Positions 45,242-55,240 of a DNA stretch of 57,525 nucleotides are shown here, one piece after another. Numbering within the stretch: position 1 is the stretch's first letter; every line of letters begins with the position of its first letter. The position numbers and the translations under genes are program-made. Under the pieces are notes generated by a model. The model made no database searches. It saw only the letters and a program-made list of their open reading frames with translations, and had not been told where the DNA came from. The stretch covers positions 356,791 to 414,315 of the forward strand of contig BFEA01000628.1 of NCBI GenBank assembly GCA_003427395.1, read 5' to 3'. Source of the DNA: Chara braunii (lineage: Eukaryota; Streptophyta; Charophyceae; Charales; Characeae).

Positions 45242-46189
45242 CTTTTTTCTTTTTTTTTTTTTTTTTCCGTGAAAAAGGTAGGGAAATCCATTGTCAAAGC
45301 ACACGACTCTGAGGTCGGGAATCCTCAACAAACAAGCCGGTGGAATCCAGACACTAGGACTATGTCCCAGTTAGCAGCAGCCCAACCACTGGTGGCATCC
45401 TGTAATAACCATGAACACTTGAGCCCTCTTCTCCTCAGAACCAAAGAAAGGAAAGGGAGGGGGATGAAACAGACAAAAAAACGAGAGAAAAGAAACAACG
45501 TCGAATCTAGCTAGCACTATCGACCTGCTACCCAGGTCTAATTTTGACCTCCAAATTGTGGCCTCCTTCCGCTATCCGAACTTCCTTCCCAACCCCTCTG
45601 CTTGCCTTCTGCGGCCAAGTTGAACCGAGAGCTCAGGTTCCTACTGCTGTCCTATTCCTAACCAAGAGCAAAACTCCAACTTCCCATTTTCCCCCACTGA
45701 GGCAATCCAATTCGAGGGTTTGCCTTGACACCAAATTTAATATCTGTGGACGAGGAGAGGGGACGGGCGTTCGGACGGGCGCACGAGCGCTCCGCTAAGC
45801 GCTACCGATTCGGATGGACCGGAGCCGCTGACTTCGGGCCAGACGCGAGGCTTGATTTATGGGGTTTTACGCTGAAGCTTCCCCCGGTGATGGCTGGGTC
45901 AAACTGCTTCGAAGAAGGAGGAAAACTGGAGGCGTATCAGCGGCCAAGAGCAGACAATACACACAAGTAATGCGGTATATGAGTAACGGACATGGTGCAT
46001 ATGCGCCGGCGTTCTTGAAACAGAACAAGATGTTCGAGAATGGTACAGCCTTCGATAAAGATGGCCCCTAAGAAGAGCGAAAGAAGAAGACGTCGGGACA
46101 GGTCATTCTGGACAAAGGGATTCCTATTTGTGAATTAGGCCAATAACCCCGCCCACTCAATCACCCTTACCTAGAATGTTCCTCTGTAC

Positions 46190-46705
46190 TTCGAAAGTTG
46201 ACCCGATTGTCTACTTTTGCTATAGGGTATATTTAGATTAGAGAAGGGCCACCAATATCTCATGTATCTCTCCCAAAAATAGAAAAAATTCTTTGATCGC
46301 ACCCTAACTTGATCAATCTGCAACTTAAGACTAACGCTTGCAACCACCTCGATAAACGAATGAATGGCAGATAATTGGGACGGTAGGGGGGCCCTATTTT
46401 TATACTGATATCTTTGTCTCCCGAACTCCGAAGTTAAATGGAATTTGAAAAGTTGACCTGGTTGTCCATTACTACCATAGGGTAGAGATAATTAGGTTAG
46501 TGAAGGGTTACCGACATTCCCTGTATCTTCCTCGAATATAGGAAGCTCCTTTGTTCGCACCTCAACCCGATCGATTCGGAATTTGGGACTAACGATTTGT
46601 AGCCACCTGGATAAACGAACGAGTGACAAATGGTCGTAATTGCTTGGAGATTGAAGTTTGGATTGATATCCTCGTCGCCCGAACTTTGAGTTAAACGCTA
46701 CAATT
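46190..46705. repeat. Tandem duplication, period 255 bp
   Basis: AAAGTTGACCCGATTGTC at 46194 and AAAGTTGACCTGGTTGTC at 46449 start two diverged units. ATAGGGTA, GGGACTAACG and GATAAACGAA blocks are repeated in order. Confidence 0.85.
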
Positions 46706-46996
46706 AAGTTATATCCCAAATACTTCTGCACAGTTGGTTATCTGTAGATTGACTTTTAGCGGACGACAACAAAAGTTGTGGGGAGTATAATGAAAAGATA
46801 TCACCCCATGAAGCATGAACCCCAATGCTCCTCCCCCACCTCCGGCGGGAGGAATGGCTATTCAGGGAGGACCGTCAACTAACAAGGGTGTTGGGGACGA
46901 TTCAAACCGAATTAAAACAGTACTAGATTTGTGTTTTGATGATGGACTTTTCCCTGAGTCGGAAATCAATTTTGGAGTGAGAGAGGTAATCGATGG

Positions 46997-47712
46997 CTAT
47001 GAAACCGCACGTTCATTGAACGCGGGTTTTCCGTTCAGAAATTGAACGGAATGCACGCGCGTTCAATGAACGGGACTGAACGCGGAGTTCAATTTCGCGC
47101 GNNNNNNNNNNNNNNNNNNNNNNNNNNNNNNNNNNNNNNNNNNNNNNNNNNNNNNNNNNNNNNNNNNNNNNNNNNNNNNNNNNNNNNNNNNNNNNNNNNN
47201 NNNNNNNNNNNNNNNNNNNNNNNNNNNNNNNNNNNNNNNNNNNNNNNNNNNNNNNNNNNNNNNNNNNNNNNNNNNNNNNNNNNNNNNNNNNNNNNNNNNN
47301 NNNNNNNNNNNNNNNNNNAATAAAATAAACAACATTTGCCCGAGCATTACATCTAAATTCGTTACCAAATTGGAAAAAAAATAAAAAACAGAAAATTAAA
47401 AAAGTGAAAAAAAAATTGAAATTAGTGAGCGAACACGATTTGACACCGCCATCTTTGGCAATTTTTTATTTTTTTTTGCGTTAGCAAAATGACTCCAAAA
47501 TTGAGAGGCATGTACCTCACATCATACAGAACTCATTAAAAAAAAATCAGAAAAAAACGTTATTTTTAGGCATTAAAATAATTTTTTTCTTAAAAATAAA
47601 TAAATAAATAAATAATTGAACGCCGTTCAATTTTGAACGCGAACGTGCAATCCGCGTTCAAACGCACATTTGAACGTGAACGTGCGTTCACGGCGTTAAA
47701 ACGGTTACACAG
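46997..47712 (-). mobile_element. TGAACG-word short DNA element, complete, perfect 8-bp TSD
   Basis: 716 bp including a 217-base N gap. Termini are CTATGAAACCG at the left and CTGTGTAACCG read from the right (9/11). The ends are arrays of CGTTCAATGAACG/GAACGTGAACG words. The interior, read in reverse, has CGCCAAAGATGGCGGTGTCA and CGAATTTAGATGTAATGCTC plus GGCAAATGTTGTTT, the same core as the other elements. Flanks ATCGATGG (46989-46996) and ATCGATGG (47713-47720) are identical. Inserted into the gene at 46815. Confidence 0.88.
47102..47318. other. Assembly gap (217 N)
   Basis: An N run within the element at 46997-47712. On the right it resumes inside the AT core. Confidence 0.95.
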
Positions 47713-49109
47713 ATCGATGGGGTAGGAGTCCTCACATTGAGTGAAGAAGTGAACACGACAACAATCAACTGGCTCAAGGCCAGAACCTTCATAATAGTAA
47801 TTAACGAACCTGCCATGTCAATCAGTGTGACACAAAGGGAACAATTGATCCGAGTTTATAAGGATGGATGGTATGTAGAGCCGACAGTAAATCCAACATA
47901 GAAACTGGGGCGTACACATGGAGAAGGTCCAAACATTACGTCTTACATAGCACGAAACGCTTGGATTACGGAATGGATGATCATGAAGGGGGAGGATAGA
48001 ATACCTACGAGAAAAATGGTTTTCAAACCGTAGATGTCCAAGCAGGTGATTGACGAAATGAGAGACAATGAGGCAGTCGGTAAATATCGAATCATAGCAC
48101 TGAGAGTGTCGTTGGAAGCATTGTTTCCCCTCAGATTCGCTGTACAAAAGATGATTGGGAGGATTATCCACATGCACCTACCAGAGAGAAATGCAGAGGA
48201 ACCTAGACTAGGAAATATTAGGATCGATTGCGTTCCAGAGGCTAAACAAAATTTCAAAGAATGGATAGTGGTCAGACAACCCACAGGTCCAGGGTTTGTA
48301 GAGGTGCAATTCGCCAACCAGGATACCCATTTTTTTAACAAGTGCCTCCAGTGGTTTCATGCCGAATTTGACCCAGAGTGTCCCAGGTTCAACGAACCAA
48401 TGCCCGAAGGTCGTAGAGGAAGGGAGAGAGGCAGAGGAGGAAGAGGCAGGGGTGGCACAGGTAGAGGAGGAGGAAGCAATTACACAAATATGGCAAGAGG
48501 ACGCATGCGACCCCCGCAGGCAGCAATGCCCCACTGTCTACACTACCAATGGTAGTGTATGGAGCATCACTCTCACCTCCCCCTCCACCAATCCCAGGGC
48601 AGAACGTAGGTTCGTCGATCGCCCCACCTCAGGGTGGGACCAATGGAACAAGTTTCATTAGGAACTGGTCGGGAACCTGGAGTCAGACTCATTCAACGGG
48701 AAATAGTAACCTAGCGGCAAACCACCACCAACCCTCAAGACCACTAACCAGAGGGATAGGAACAGGACTGTGTTCGGTCGCCCCCCCCACATGGTCCAAC
48801 CAACCAACGGTGGGAAAGCAGCTGGGAAACCCTCTGGGAGTTCAGCTGGGAAATCCACAGGGGAATCAGTCGGTGTTACAACCCCCAACCCAGTCTCAAC
48901 TTGTGCAGATGGGGGTTCAACCCATATTGGCACGACATCCTTGGGTGAACCAATCGCAGGTACAAACGGGACTACAAAATCTGACAGGCATGACAGACCT
49001 GGCAGGACCGATTGGTCTCCCATCCGGATTTGCGCAGGTTAGCGGAACTAGACAAAGTCCGAATTCGAGGGACGGTGATTCAGGGTCCAGAGGTAGGCAG
49101 ACCCGATGA

Positions 49110-51110
49110 TGGGAGGGGATGGTCGTCGATGGACTCAAGGAGGGTGACATATCCGAAGTACAGGAACGGGCCAAACCTCAGGATCAGGAGCAGAAGCACG
49201 CTTTCCAAATCAGGACATGCTCCTAATCCCAGCCCCAACCATGATGACAGGTGCCTTTGCACGGATAGTCCCACATTACTCGCTAACAGGTGCCACCAAT
49301 GAGTGCAGGCATTCAGGGTCAGTATGAGGATGGTCGACTGAGACTGCCTAACCAAAGTCAGGGAAACACTGTCGAGCGCATCGGTCCGGCACCGCACCAG
49401 GGCAGCGCGGGACCCTCCCGGCCGCGTCCCGAGGAGTTGGTCTAAATCCTTCGTCGCAGATAATACATGTGGAGCTTCCTTAAGCCGCTCCGGCCGAGTG
49501 CGCCAGCCATACCTCTAGCGAGCCCCTACGACAGGATAGGGCCTACGCGAGGCACGACTTACCTACACCTTACGGGAGCTGTCACCTCCCTTCGGTGGGC
49601 GTATCCCCGCCGAGCTACCAGTCCACAATACGAAAGTTAATCAGCTGCAATCGCAGAGGTGGACCAGCCGAGGGTGTTTCTCGTTCGTTGTAGCATAGGG
49701 GGTACGCGCGATAATACGCCTCTATCGGACCCGCACGCAAATCGTCATCTTGGGGGGCTGAAGTCCCAAGCGCGATTCGACGTGGGTCGACTACGACGCA
49801 TCCCACACACCACGCGCACACCACTCTAACAACCACAAGACAACAACACACACATATGCACGAAACGACACAATACAAACAACGCGATAACGCTCCTAGC
49901 CCCTTGGTAGCCGACCCATAACTTTCCAATGCGGAAATAGAATAGGCATTGCGCGCGAGACTCAGTATAAAACCGCGCGGACGCAGGGCTAACTCATATC
50001 GACTCGCGATGCAAACGTGCGCAAGCAGTCGCAATGAAGGCGTACTATGTGGTACCCATACTCACGCGGTCCCTGTTAATCGCGAGGATCGCGTTCGACA
50101 CTCAAGTGTCGGCTGACATGCGCCTTGAGGGTTAATCTCTCGATGCTAGACAACCGCCATGCACAGTTGAAGACCACACCCTCTTCTGCACCCTGTGCAG
50201 AGGGGTTGAGTAGACAGCTTTAAGCTGTCGTGGCGGTCGAACATCAAGGGGTTTGACTTTGACGGCTGCCACGGACTATAACGTCCAACTATAAAGATTC
50301 CAAAGAGCAGAGGATAACAAAGGGTCTTCCTTCTCACTCAAGCCCAAATCTGGTTAACCCTAGCGCACGATCACTGTAAGTCGCGCGCATACCCGAGACA
50401 CTCATAGATATATAAGGGTTAACTATATAGGTCGATCACTTCTGACAGTCACAGTGAGACTCCTCTCAGTCACATATGTATGAAATCGCAGGCAATCACA
50501 CCCAGAGTCCAAACCACAACCATACATGCAATTACATCAACGAGTCAAATCAACAGTCCACGCGCTACAAGGAGCCAACCACAACCGCCTTCGACACTCA
50601 TACCCCTCGCTTTAGCCATGCAAGCCCCAAACCTCTTGTCCAACCAACCTTAATTAAAATACTCAGTACCTTTGTTAAATTGTCATTCAATAAAAGTCCG
50701 GGTGAAACCTTAATAAAAACAACGAAATCACCAGGGCTAAAGCCTTTTAGGTTGAGTGTGGAGGGTGAGTTGAAATTGAGTCGTAGACCGACGAATCGGC
50801 AACCGACCTGTTATCAGTTATAACAGAAAGTGATCCTCAAGGGATCAAGCTGGATCTAGTCCTGAAATTGGATCAAATGATAAAAAAGACCTGTAACACA
50901 CGGCAGACCAATCCCCAAGCTAAGATCATAAGTGTATGGAGAATACAACTCCATAATACATTCTCACTCAAAATTTCCCTATAAGCTAAACCTAAGTCTA
51001 CCTTGAAGCCAGTGTTTAAGCCAAAGGTAGACCAACTGCAGAATCTCCCCTATTCTGGGTGGATCGCCTGAATCACCACCTGTCAAAATATAATCTATCT
51101 CCTCTAAACT
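49110..51110. other. Unassigned; possible promoter region near 49966
   Basis: About 2 kb after the ORF1-like gene. CG-rich to 50000, with TATAAAACC near 49966-49974 about 70 bp before a short frame (MKAYYVVPILTRSLLIARIA, 50034-50136) that looks like a signal peptide but stops after 33 codons. A cysteine-rich frame on the minus strand (50034-49615) is probably compositional. The block may be an LTR, but no second copy is in the window. Confidence 0.3.
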
Positions 51111-51112
51111 AG

Positions 51113-51790
51113 AAAAATTTTGGCAGCGCTTCCCGTAGGAGAAGTGCCTCTCCAGAATTTATATAAATCCATATATGAAAGCAGAAGTTATATCTAACTC
51201 TGGAAAGTCAAACTATGTCCAACTTCATGAAATAGCAGAAATTTGGGCAGCACTCCCTTTAGAAAGGGAGGCTTTCCAAATTTATATTCAGTTAGATATG
51301 AAGGCAGAAATAATATCAAACTCTGGAAAGTCAAATTACGTCTAACTTCATGAAATAGCGGAAATTTAGGCAGCACTCCCTTTAGAAAGAATGACTTTCC
51401 AGATTTATACTAAGTCCGATATGAACTCGAACAACAGCTCGAGCTCAATTTTAGACAGAATTTAACTAACTCCTTAATTTCGTAGAAATTTTGGCAGCAC
51501 TCCCTCTAGAAAAGTGTTATTCCAAAATTTATACAAGGTTAGGTTCAGAACTTGAGAATAACTTTGACTTCTCAAAGTCCAATTTTGTCTAACTCCCTGA
51601 ATTAGTAAAAATTTGGGCAACACTACCCTTAAAAAATGAGACTTTTCAGATTTCTACTAAGCCAGATATATGAAAAAGACAAGTTGAACACTGACAAGTC
51701 AAAAGTTGACTAACTCCTTGGATTTGTATAAATTTCAGCGGCGCTTCCCGTAGGAAAAGTATCTTGCCAAGATTTATACAAAGCCAAGTA
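51113..51790. repeat. Hairpin satellite, about 6 units of 115-135 bp
   Basis: Each unit has (A)AATTT(T)GG, GCAGCACTCCC(T), TAGAAA, then TCCAAATTTATA. Unit 2 pairs AAATTTGG (51239) with CCAAATTT (51276) and CTCCCTTT (51253) with AAAGGGAG (51263). Unit 4 pairs AAATTTTGG (51486) with CCAAAATTT (51522). Between hairpins the text GTCAAA...CTAACTTCATGAAAT is conserved. Confidence 0.8.
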
Positions 51791-52068
51791 TAAGAAAAGA
51801 TCTCAGAAAATGCAGGAATTGACCTAAGTAAAAAACATTATTACAGAAAATGCAGGAATTGATACTGACTCCTATGGATCTGGCACGTGGCGAGCAACTA
51901 AAGCAACTACCTATAATACTGAAAACCAAAAAACTAGTCATCTCATCCAGTCGCATGCAAACCAAACTACGAATGTAAGTACTCTCACTATCCCAAGTTC
52001 ATTTCATATAAATAGTTCATGAACCTTCAAGTCCTTGAATCCTTATACCCATCTTTCATAAGACATAG

Positions 52069-52768
52069 AGCTGACCATTCGTCATGGAAACAATGCCCAG
52101 CTTGTCTTTATGATATACACAAACAGGTTGAACAACTACTTCTCTCTTCTTTTGGGCAGATAACTAGGCCATTCGCCATGGAAACAATGCCTAGTCGCCC
52201 TGAGTTGTTTAATATAAAAAAAATTAGTATTTCTCTGACTTTGTTTTCAAAATAAAAGGCGAATATGAGCAGGGGACTGAACCATTCACAGTGTTCAACA
52301 ATGTTCAGCTTGCCCAGACTATCTACATTTATACTTTGTATTTTCTCTTTTCTCTTCTTAATGATATGGCTTAACGTTGGACCATTCACAGTAGAAACAA
52401 TGCCTAGTTGCCAGTTCACATGCAAATATACATAAAGTACTTTCCTTTATACTCAGTTTAATTTATGTGCGTGGTTTTCAGGCTAAACCATTCACCATGG
52501 AAACAATGCTTAGCCTTAGACAAAAAATTCTCCCTAAGAATAAACAAGAATTTAAACCCCTTCAATCAGGCAAACCCTCAGAGTTGACTAGAGTAAACAG
52601 GTCATTCACAGTACCATTCACAGTAGAAACAATGCTTGGTCCTCTAGAAAACAACTAGATAAACATAGCAACCAGGTCATTCACAGTTGAAACAATGCCC
52701 GGTCCTTCAGAAAACAGCCAAATAAAACATAGCCCTGAGCCATTTACAGTAGAAACAATGCTCAGGCT
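52069..52768. repeat. Array of eight hairpins with changing stems
   Basis: The core CATTCAC(A/C)(G/A)T(A/G)GAAACAATG recurs at about 52075, 52170, 52283, 52383, 52489, 52615, 52679 and 52741. Flanking stems differ yet stay complementary: AGCTG/CAGCT (52069-52102), ACTAGGC/GCCTAGT (52163-52195), CTGAAC/GTTCAG (52277-52308), GGCTAA/TTAGCC (52481-52515), CCTGAGC/GCTCAGG (about 52734-52766). The other three have weaker stems. Spacers of 60-110 bp are unrelated. Confidence 0.85.
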
Positions 52769-53071
52769 TTGGTTGACCCTTCTAAACGCATGCAAAACTA
52801 CCTTCCTCCCACCTTCTCCCAGTTTATCCCTTTGTCTGATTTCAGTCAGAATAATACATCAATCATACTGCAGGGAGATAGGCAAATATGGGTAGTAGTG
52901 GACTATATAGATAACGATGATTTACCTGAAGGTTTTTTGCCTCCAGAACCTCGCCTAGGTTCCGGCAGAGCTCCCGCAATCGGTGGGTGGACTCCCCACA
53001 GAGTCTTGATGCGGACCTACGGGTTGCAATCCCGCCTGCCGCCTTCCCCTCGTAACCAAGGACTAGACTGA
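52769..53071 (+). CDS. Unrecognised ORF after the hairpin array
   Basis: A 100-codon frame including PPTFSQFIPLSDFSQNNTSI, then LQGDRQIWVVVDYIDNDDLP and EGFLPPEPRLGSGRAP. The composition looks protein-like (mixed hydrophobic and charged), but no family is recognised and the start codon is arbitrary. It could be an exon or retroelement fragment. It begins immediately at the last hairpin. Confidence 0.3.
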   Translation: MVDPSKRMQNYLPPTFSQFIPLSDFSQNNTSIILQGDRQIWVVVDYIDNDDLPEGFLPPEPRLGSGRAPAIGGWTPHRVLMRTYGLQSRLPPSPRNQGLD

Positions 53072-53180
53072 GACTTAGAAGAGCAGAAAGAGAAGGGTTT
53101 GAGACTCTCAGATCCAAGGATGGTGCTCTCAGACTCGCAAGAGAGGGCCTTGTAATCTTGGATCGCCTGAGGGCCCCGCA

Positions 53181-53759
53181 ATGGCAACCAGTGTAACAAC
53201 TTGGTCAAACCGAGTCAACCTGCCCGAAATCAATCACCTCACGGTCTCCCAAGTCGCAGCAACCGCCTCCTTTCAAACTTCTGATCACTCCCCTAAGCCC
53301 AATGGCCGCCGCACAGCAGTCTACAATAGACAACAACCGTCCGTAACAGTATACAACAATGTGTGGCAACCAATAGCAGCAGTCGCTTGCGCAGTCTGCG
53401 TGCCATACGCAGCTATGCTCTGTGCACAGTTAGCCTCAGCCTACGACACTAACCTATGTACCGTCAACCCGCAGCGGCAGCTGTTCATGCCCGGCCAACG
53501 AGCCCCGTCACCGCGCACAGCTGGGAACAACTACTCTACTGCTCCAGCACTCCCTCCAACGGTAGCAGTTGCAGCGATGGCCAGCACCCAGCAGCAGCTT
53601 ACCATATCATGCAGCAGCCAGCAACAGCCAGCAGCAGCAGTCTGTGCGCAGTCCGCAGTCGTGCACAACAGCGTGCACCCGCAATACAGCCCCGCAATGC
53701 GTAGCAGTCCACTCACACCGTACGTCCCGCAGTCAGACACAATAGCCCGACGAAGATAA
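53181..53759 (+). CDS. Unrecognised Ala/Gln/Ser-rich ORF
   Basis: 192 codons starting MATSVTTWSNRVNLPEIN and ending IARRR. Rich in AVA, QQQ and SS runs driven by GCAGCAG DNA repeats (53540-53650). No domain seen. An overlapping frame on the minus strand is equally open, so coding status is uncertain. Confidence 0.3.
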   Translation: MATSVTTWSNRVNLPEINHLTVSQVAATASFQTSDHSPKPNGRRTAVYNRQQPSVTVYNNVWQPIAAVACAVCVPYAAMLCAQLASAYDTNLCTVNPQRQLFMPGQRAPSPRTAGNNYSTAPALPPTVAVAAMASTQQQLTISCSSQQQPAAAVCAQSAVVHNSVHPQYSPAMRSSPLTPYVPQSDTIARRR

Positions 53760-54850
53760 ACGAAGACTAGAAGCAAGCCGATCGTACACAGTCAAAGAAA
53801 GGCGACAGTCGCAGCCTCGACGTCCAACAACCACGCCCCCACTACTGCGCTCCACAGCTTGGCTCTGCAGCTCGGCATTTGGTTCATCCCGCACTGCCAT
53901 CCTTCGAAGGTAAGTGCCTCATCCCTCACCTTCTCTCTCTGTCGCACCCCACTTAACTCCTCGCCATCTCTGACAGTGGGGATCCTGGCCCAGCCCCCGT
54001 TTTGAATTTGCTTTCTCCTCCTGCTGCCCTGTTCTGCTCGTTGTAGCTAGTGCTAGCCTTCGCCCAGGCTGTCACCCGCCCCCACTGTTGTTCTCTTCTC
54101 ACTCTCTGGGCGTGCACCTGGCGCAGGAGCCGGTCCGGGTTCGTCTGCCCGCTTCACCACCTCGTCGGCTGCAAGCGCGGGTAAGTTCTCCGTTGGACTG
54201 TGGAAATTCCCCAGGTACCGATCTCCAACGCCCCCTTCTCTCTCCGACTGCAGGCCGATTGTCCCAACAACGAGCCCGACATCCGCCACTCGAAGACTCC
54301 CTACCCGAATGTGGCGGCCTTACTACGAATGTTCGACCCTTCACATCCCTCGATGGTCACGAAGACCGGTGTCAGTCGATTGCAGTGCGGATTACAGCGA
54401 ATGGCAACGGCATCGGTCGTAACTATACCGATAGCCCGCGGCTAACTTCGCGCTACAGGCCTCAATAACATGGGCGGAATGGAATGAATCTGTCACTAGA
54501 ATAGGGGTAGATTCACCCCATCCTTTATACAACAGCCGACTACTCCTCCTGGGCGCAGCCTCTTCTGGTCGTATCTCAAAACCTAGCAGCGATTATCTAG
54601 AACTAGTGGCGAATTCGAATTCGCCCCATCCTCAAATCCCAACTTTGGTCTTCGGTTCAGCCGATTTCGTCAAGGATCGGGTGCGAACTTTGCCCCTCCT
54701 GCCATTGCTATCGTCGAATGTACCTGGCGCAAAATGCGTCCAGGTTCATTCATCTTTCCCCCTTCACAAATCTCCTCCTACACTACTCCTTTTACTAATC
54801 TAACACCTCCAATGGGCTCGCCTCCCCTNAAAACCCCCNANCTTACATTT
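53760..54850. other. GC-rich unassigned region with an 18-bp palindrome
   Basis: Contains the perfect palindrome GGCGAATTCGAATTCGCC at 54608-54625, followed by CCCATCC. A related neighbour 90-100 bp upstream reads GGGGTAGATTCACCCCATCC, again self-complementary. Open frames on both strands overlap, typical of GC-rich DNA. Confidence 0.4.
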
Positions 54851-55240
54851 CTACTCACTCGATCTCCTAGGGAATCGAGCGAGCTAACCCCCTTCCTCTC
54901 TTGTCCACTACTCACTCCCGCTATCTCCCACGCACGCTTTTTCTTACTTACTCCGTTTCTACTAATCTAACATCGAAACTAATCTCGCCACTAAGCTCGC
55001 CCAGGCCCAAAACACTAATCTACTATCTTCTCCCACTTGATTCCATCAAGAATCGAGTGGAATCTCGATTCTTCGCTCCCTGCGTTCTCTCCTCCCCGCC
55101 ATAGCTCTGCAGAGCTTGTTTCTCACTAACCTCTAAATTACTAACCTATCTCCTCAATCCAACCTTGCCATTGCGTTCGCCCGGGGCCAAAACCGCGGGA
55201 TAGCTTCTTACCCCGCTCGATTCTGTCAAGAATCGAGCAT
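54850..55240. repeat. Three hairpin units, spacing about 175 bp
   Basis: CTCGAT/ATCGAG at 54858-54879; CCACTTGATTC/GAATCGAGTGG at 55033-55060; GCTCGATTC/GAATCGAGC at 55215-55238. CTCGCC/TTCGCCC, GGCCAAAAC/GGCCCAAAAC and CTAA-rich text are shared between the last two units. Confidence 0.7.

Larger units (their letters stand above)
46815..49109 (+). pseudogene. ORF1/gag-like gene, split by a DNA element and two stops
   Basis: The frame starts MNPNAPPPPPAGGMAIQGGP at 46815 and is interrupted at 46997. It resumes at 47713 in the frame expected if element plus one target copy (724 bp) were inserted (EVIDG then VGVLTLSEEVN). In-frame TAGs follow at 47899 and 48031, then an open stretch to 48555 ending in an RGG-rich tail (RGRERGRGGRGRGG), typical of RNA binding. 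A frame change near 48545 leads into a Pro/Gln/Asn-rich C-terminal part to 49109. It could be a LINE ORF1 or an unusual gag; no RT follows. No zinc knuckle was seen. Confidence 0.6.

Noticed and set aside
49615-50034. 139-codon cysteine-rich ORF on the minus strand
   Set aside because: The Cys/Val run comes from a CACACA/ACAACA stretch; no domain and no supporting context.
52069-52768. CRISPR-like array (constant core, variable spacers)
   Set aside because: Repeats are short, spacing is irregular (60-130 bp), stems vary with each unit and the DNA is eukaryotic.
54596-54625. TCTAGAACTAGTGG followed by EcoRI-like sites, resembling a cloning-vector polylinker
   Set aside because: The match ends after 14 bases and the block is related to a neighbouring native repeat (GGGGTAGATTCACCCCATCC), so vector contamination is unlikely.
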